NCBI RefSeq assembly: GCF_000230895.2
Contig: NC_016604.1
Coordinates: forward strand, 744,001 to 808,000
Source of the DNA: Mycolicibacterium rhodesiae NBB3
GTDB taxonomy: Bacteria; Actinomycetota; Actinomycetes; Mycobacteriales; Mycobacteriaceae
Direction: 5' to 3'
DNA: 64,000 bases
The notes under the pieces were generated by a model that made no database searches, had not been told where the DNA came from, and was given only the letters and a program-made list of their open reading frames with translations. Numbering within the stretch: position 1 is the stretch's first letter; the number at the start of each line of letters is the position of its first letter. The translations under genes were made by a program, and so were the position numbers. Below are positions 60,707 to 64,000 of this stretch, one piece after another.

Positions 60707-61573
60707 GTGACGGAACCCAGCAACCCGCGCGTGGCTGTCTATCTCGATTTCGACAACATCGTCATCTCTCGATACGACCAGATTCACGGGCGCAATTCGT
60801 TTCAGCGCGACCGGGCTGCCGGTTTTCACAAGCAGCCGGGCCGGCTGACCGAGGCGACCGTCGACGTCAGCGCGATCATCGACTTCGCGTCGTCCTTCGG
60901 CACCCTGGTGCTCACGCGTGCCTACGCCGACTGGTCGGCCGACGTGAACGCCGAATACCAGGGTCAGCTCGTCGGCCGGGCGGTCGACCTGGTTCAGCTG
61001 TTCCCCGCAGCGGCGTACGCCAAGAACGGTGCCGACATCCGACTGGCGGTCGACGCGGTCGAGGACATGTTCCGGCTGCCCGACCTCACCCACGTCGTCA
61101 TCGTCGCCGGTGACTCCGACTACATTCCGCTGGCGCAGCGGTGCAAACGGCTCGGCCGCTACGTCGTCGGCATCGGAATCACGGGTTCGATCAGCAAGTC
61201 GCTGACCGCCGCGTGCGACGAGTTCGTCACGTACGACGCGCTGCCTGGTGTGCCGGTGCTCGAGCCACCCAAGCGCAAACCCCGCAAGAGCACCGCCAAG
61301 GGCACCGACCAGGAGCCGGAACAGCCCGACCCGCAGGTCACCGCTACCGCGCTGCTCGAGCGGGCCCTGCGGATCGGCCACGAGAAGGACGACTCCGACT
61401 GGCTGCACAACTCGGCGGTCAAGGCTCAGATGAAGCGGATGGACCCCTCCTTCTCGGAGAAATCGCTGGGATTCCGGTCGTTCAGCGACTTCCTGCGCTC
61501 CCGCCCCGAGGTGGCCGAACTCGACGAGAGCAGCACCACCCGCATGGTGCGGCTGAAGACCGCGACTGAATAG
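60707..61573 (+). CDS. NYN-domain (LabA-like) protein with LOTUS/OST-HTH domain
   Basis: 288 residues. NYN/PIN-like nuclease domain: YLDFDNIVISRYD (Asp pair), AKNGADIRLAVDAVEDM and VIVAGDSDYIPLAQRCKRLG, together giving the acidic metal site of RNA-cutting PIN folds. After a Lys/Pro-rich linker (PPKRKPRKSTAKGTD), a C-terminal OST-HTH/LOTUS domain (about residues 225-285) reads SDWLHNSAVKAQMKRMDPSF and GFRSFSDFLRSR; LOTUS domains bind RNA. GTG at 60707. Predicted RNA-binding endoribonuclease; targets unknown. Divergent from the tRNA-hadABC unit and followed by an MBL hydrolase 10 bases later. Confidence 0.88.
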   Translation: MTEPSNPRVAVYLDFDNIVISRYDQIHGRNSFQRDRAAGFHKQPGRLTEATVDVSAIIDFASSFGTLVLTRAYADWSADVNAEYQGQLVGRAVDLVQLFPAAAYAKNGADIRLAVDAVEDMFRLPDLTHVVIVAGDSDYIPLAQRCKRLGRYVVGIGITGSISKSLTAACDEFVTYDALPGVPVLEPPKRKPRKSTAKGTDQEPEQPDPQVTATALLERALRIGHEKDDSDWLHNSAVKAQMKRMDPSFSEKSLGFRSFSDFLRSRPEVAELDESSTTRMVRLKTATE

Positions 61574-61583
61574 TCTTAGGGCC

Positions 61584-62294
61584 ATGACGGACCGCCTGTA
61601 CTTCCGCCAGCTGCTCTCTGGAAGGGACTTCGCCGCGGGCGACATGATCGCCGAGCAGATGCGCAACTTCGCTTATCTGATCGGCGACCGCGAGACCGGC
61701 GACTGCGTCGTCGTCGATCCGGCGTATGCGGCTGGCGATCTGGTCGATGTGTTGGAGTCCGACGGTATGCACCTGTCCGGTGTGTTGGTCAGCCATCACC
61801 ACCCCGACCACGTCGGCGGCTCGATGATGGGCTTCGAATTGAAGGGTCTTGCCGAGCTGTTGGAGCGGCGCAGCGTTCCTGTGCATGTGAACAGCGCTGA
61901 GGCGGAATGGGTTTCGCGTATCACCGGGATTGCCCGCAGCGAACTGACCGACCATCAGCACGGTGATGTGGTCAAGGTCGGCGACATCGACATCGAGTTG
62001 CTGCACACGCCCGGCCACACACCGGGAAGTCAGTGCTTCTTGCTCGACGGTCGACTGGTTGCCGGCGACACGCTGTTCTTGGAAGGCTGCGGGCGCACCG
62101 ACTTTCCGGGCGGCGATGTCGATGAGATGTTTCGCAGCCTGCAGGCGCTGGCACAGCTGTCCGGTGATCCGACGGTGTTTCCCGGCCACTGGTATTCGAT
62201 CGAACCCAGTGCCACGCTCTCGGAAGTCAAGCGCAGCAACTACGTGTACCGCGCAAGCAATCTCGACCAGTGGCGCATGTTGATGGGCGGCTGA
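61584..62294 (+). CDS. Metallo-beta-lactamase fold hydrolase (glyoxalase II-like)
   Basis: 236 residues. Dinuclear-metal motif HHHPDH (residues 71-76, HxHxDH form), further ligands in LLHTPGHTPGSQCF, VAGDTLFLEGCGRTD and FPGHWYS. Glyoxalase II hydrolyses S-lactoyl thiol conjugates; in mycobacteria the thiol would be mycothiol (inference). Corresponds to Rv0634c by position. ATG 61584, 10 bases after the NYN gene, so the two may be co-transcribed. Confidence 0.88.
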   Translation: MTDRLYFRQLLSGRDFAAGDMIAEQMRNFAYLIGDRETGDCVVVDPAYAAGDLVDVLESDGMHLSGVLVSHHHPDHVGGSMMGFELKGLAELLERRSVPVHVNSAEAEWVSRITGIARSELTDHQHGDVVKVGDIDIELLHTPGHTPGSQCFLLDGRLVAGDTLFLEGCGRTDFPGGDVDEMFRSLQALAQLSGDPTVFPGHWYSIEPSATLSEVKRSNYVYRASNLDQWRMLMGG

Positions 62295-62409
62295 GGGCTC
62301 AATCGACGCCGGCGTTCGCGTCAGCAAAACTCGCCGGGTTGCGCCTTGCCTGCGTTATTCTCCCGTTGCTCAGCGTCTTTGCGGCGCGAACCGGGAGGAC
62401 TCCGACTCG

Positions 62410-63375
62410 ATGACGACACCGCCCACGCCCGCTGGCTGGTATCCCGATCCCGACGGCAGTGGCGGTCAACGGTATTGGGACGGCATCCTGTGGACCGAGC
62501 ACCGGTATCCCGCCGCGCCCCCTGCCAGCGAGGAGGCGACGGCCGTCGTGGCGTTGCCGCCCGAGCCTGTCGCAGAACGGGTCGGGTCGCACCGCAAGCC
62601 CGACAGCGAGTCGGACCCCGAGCCCGCGCCCGCCCTCGAGTCCACGCCCATTTTCGAGTCCACGACGGAGACGTTCGCATACAAGACCGATCCGGTGAAC
62701 CAGGGGTTCGCTGCGGACGCTCCGGCAACGTCGCCGCCCCCGTTCGAACCGGCACCCGAGCCGCCGAGTCGCAACCGCAGCATCCTCGTTCCCTACCTCG
62801 CCGCGTGCGCGGTACTGCTCGCCGTGCTGGTCGGCCTCTCCGTCTACGGGTTCGTCATCAAGAAGGACCCCGGAGTACAGATCTCGTCTGCCACCGACAC
62901 GACGACCGAAACGTCTTCTCCGACTTCGACGGAGAGCACCGAGACCACATCGGAGACGCCCACCGAGACCCCGACGGCGGGCCCGACGACCGTGGGCCCG
63001 ACGGGCGACGTCACCGACGGGCCCCTGTCGTTCACCATCCACGGCATCGAGATCGGGGACACCGTGGTGATGTCGGACGCACCGCTCGAGAAGACCGCGG
63101 TCGGCGAGTTCGTCGTCGTCCACATGACCGTGACGAACGTCGGCACCGACCCCGCGTCGTTCATCGGCATGTTCCAGACGCTGCACGCAGGCGGCACCAC
63201 CTATCCGCTCGACGACGAGGCGACGGCCTATCTAGAGGGCACGTTCGCCGACCTCGAACCGGGTCAGTCCGCCGACGTGTCCGTCGCCTACGACGTACCG
63301 GTGGGCACACCGCCCGAGTCCATCGAATTGCACGCCGATCCGAGCACCCCCGGCGCGGAGGTTCCGCTCGCTTGA
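62410..63375 (+). CDS. DUF2510 membrane protein with C-terminal DUF4352-like domain
   Basis: 321 residues. N-terminal DUF2510 motif TPAGWYPDPDGSGGQRYWDG, a Pro/Glu-rich linker (ESDPEPAPALESTPIFESTT), one transmembrane helix (ILVPYLAACAVLLAVLVGLS), then a Thr/Ser-rich external stalk (TTTETSSPTSTESTETTSET). The C-terminal immunoglobulin-like DUF4352 domain reads GEFVVVHMTVTNVGTDPASF and TYPLDDEATAYLEG. Probably a surface-exposed, glycosylatable stalk protein of unknown binding role. ATG 62410. Confidence 0.85.
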   Translation: MTTPPTPAGWYPDPDGSGGQRYWDGILWTEHRYPAAPPASEEATAVVALPPEPVAERVGSHRKPDSESDPEPAPALESTPIFESTTETFAYKTDPVNQGFAADAPATSPPPFEPAPEPPSRNRSILVPYLAACAVLLAVLVGLSVYGFVIKKDPGVQISSATDTTTETSSPTSTESTETTSETPTETPTAGPTTVGPTGDVTDGPLSFTIHGIEIGDTVVMSDAPLEKTAVGEFVVVHMTVTNVGTDPASFIGMFQTLHAGGTTYPLDDEATAYLEGTFADLEPGQSADVSVAYDVPVGTPPESIELHADPSTPGAEVPLA

Positions 63376-63406
63376 CGTGCCGCCGCACGGTTTCGCCCCA
63401 TACCCA

Positions 63407-63424
63407 GAGGTTTGCGCAAACCTC
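63407..63424. repeat. Perfect 18-base palindrome
   Basis: GAGGTTTGCGCAAACCTC, no spacer, in the gap between the DUF2510 gene and the truncated gene. Could be an operator or a small terminator; no further support. Confidence 0.55.
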
Positions 63425-63536
63425 GATTGTTACTTTCGTCTCTGCTTACTCAGCTTCCTGGGCTTTTCCAGCAAATGACGCTGGCGCAAATTCGGCCATG
63501 CTGTAGCGCCGCGCGGACCGTGATATACACCGGGGC

Positions 63537-64000
63537 GTGGAAACGGTCGAACTCCGGTCACTGAGCGTGACCGACATCTCGGCTACCGGGTGGATGGCAC
63601 TGGCTGCCTGGGTGGCGGTCGTGGTTCTCATCGCGGCACTGGTGTACGCGTGGCGGGCCTATCACCGAGCCAGGGCGCAGTCCGAAGAGCTGCTGCAGCC
63701 CAACGTGGCGATGTTCATGGAGCCCGCCGCCAACGACTGGCACCTCGTCGAACTCGTCGTGCGGAACTTCGGGCAGACTCCGGCGTACGGCATCCGGTTC
63801 GAGTGGGCCCACCCTCCGACCGTCGGCAAGTACGAGAACGTCTACGACGAGCGCTATGTCGACATCGTGCCGCTGAACCTTCCGGCGGAGATTCCGTACC
63901 TCGCGCCGTCGCAGGAATGGCGGATCGTATGGGATTCGGCACTCGATCGCCGCGAGCTCGGCGAAACCATCGCGTCACGATTCGACGGCGCGGTGACGTA
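63537..64000 (+). CDS. Membrane-anchored hypothetical protein (cut by window edge)
   Basis: Open from GTG at 63537 to the right edge with no stop (154 codons). One transmembrane helix near the N-terminus (WMALAAWVAVVVLIAALVYA), a short basic segment (WRAYHRARAQS), then a folded part beginning LLQPNVAMFMEPAANDWHLV and ELVVRNFGQTPAYGIRFEW, which resembles DUF4352/Ig-like beta strands. Start chosen because the hydrophobic helix follows it directly. Function unknown; the C-terminus is missing. Confidence 0.72.
   Translation, partial: METVELRSLSVTDISATGWMALAAWVAVVVLIAALVYAWRAYHRARAQSEELLQPNVAMFMEPAANDWHLVELVVRNFGQTPAYGIRFEWAHPPTVGKYENVYDERYVDIVPLNLPAEIPYLAPSQEWRIVWDSALDRRELGETIASRFDGAVT

Overview
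The window is a 64 kb piece of a high-GC mycobacterial chromosome. The evidence is hadABC, two mycolic acid methyltransferases, the Mce ATPase gene mkl/mceG, a PE-PPE-domain lipase, and long stretches of mycobacterial gene order. From memory, the backbone runs, in inverted orientation, parallel to the M. tuberculosis block Rv0633c-Rv0685. The accessory gene content and the M. smegmatis-like RpoB N-terminus suggest a rapid-growing Mycolicibacterium-type species; this is inference, as no search was run.

Layout, left to right. (1) 1-3467, minus strand: the str operon rpsL-rpsG-fusA-tuf (tuf cut by the left edge), preceded by a TetR gene with a near-perfect operator. (2) 4424-6421: a pair of DUF3558-like lipoproteins divergent from a pair of DUF3060-like exported proteins. 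(3) 6538-10691, minus: fadE8-echA4-paaX-echA5, an acyl-CoA module with atypical crotonases. (4) 10739-12818: a PAP2/Aur1-like membrane phosphatase and endonuclease IV. (5) 12934-20800: rpoB-rpoC with a strong terminator and two candidate promoters. (6) 20865-26178: a secreted alpha/beta hydrolase, a molybdopterin oxidoreductase and mkl/mceG. (7) 26553-27989: rplJ-rplL with an L10-type leader. (8) 27972-34391, minus: an EEP phosphodiesterase, GH38 alpha-mannosidase, unknown protein and ROK kinase in one tight operon. (9) 34436-44221: accessory cassettes (nucleotidyltransferase-MerR; WYL regulator-SnoaL-frameshifted SDR; DinB-DinB-hydrolase; TetR/MpaB-type oxygenase; MFS transporter). (10) 44405-48668, plus: AarF kinase-lipG-mmaA2-like-mmaA4-like, the mycolate modification block. 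(11) 48672-55736: PE-PPE lipase, a fused DGPF protein with an ECF42-type sigma factor, and a large LuxR/AAA regulator. (12) 55752-60606, minus: tRNA-Thr, tRNA-Met, rpmG, hadA, hadB, hadC, tRNA-Trp, secE, nusG, rplK, rplA. (13) 60707-64000, plus: an NYN-LOTUS protein, a glyoxalase II-like hydrolase, a DUF2510 membrane protein and a truncated membrane protein.

The functional theme is core translation and transcription genes interleaved with mycolic-acid synthesis (HadABC dehydratases making meromycolate, MmaA enzymes modifying it) and lipid uptake (MceG). Small regulator-plus-target cassettes sit in the gaps. Several regulators (TetR at 3778, WYL at 37040, TetR at 41252, the ECF at 51312) have plausible sites beside their own genes. 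There are no rRNA genes, CRISPR arrays, prophages or intact insertion sequences. The most novel-looking pieces are an 86-bp nested inverted-repeat element (40595-40680), a dispersed palindrome present at two loci (27937 and 57087), the fused double-DGPF/ECF42 module, and an SDR gene broken by a one-base deletion.
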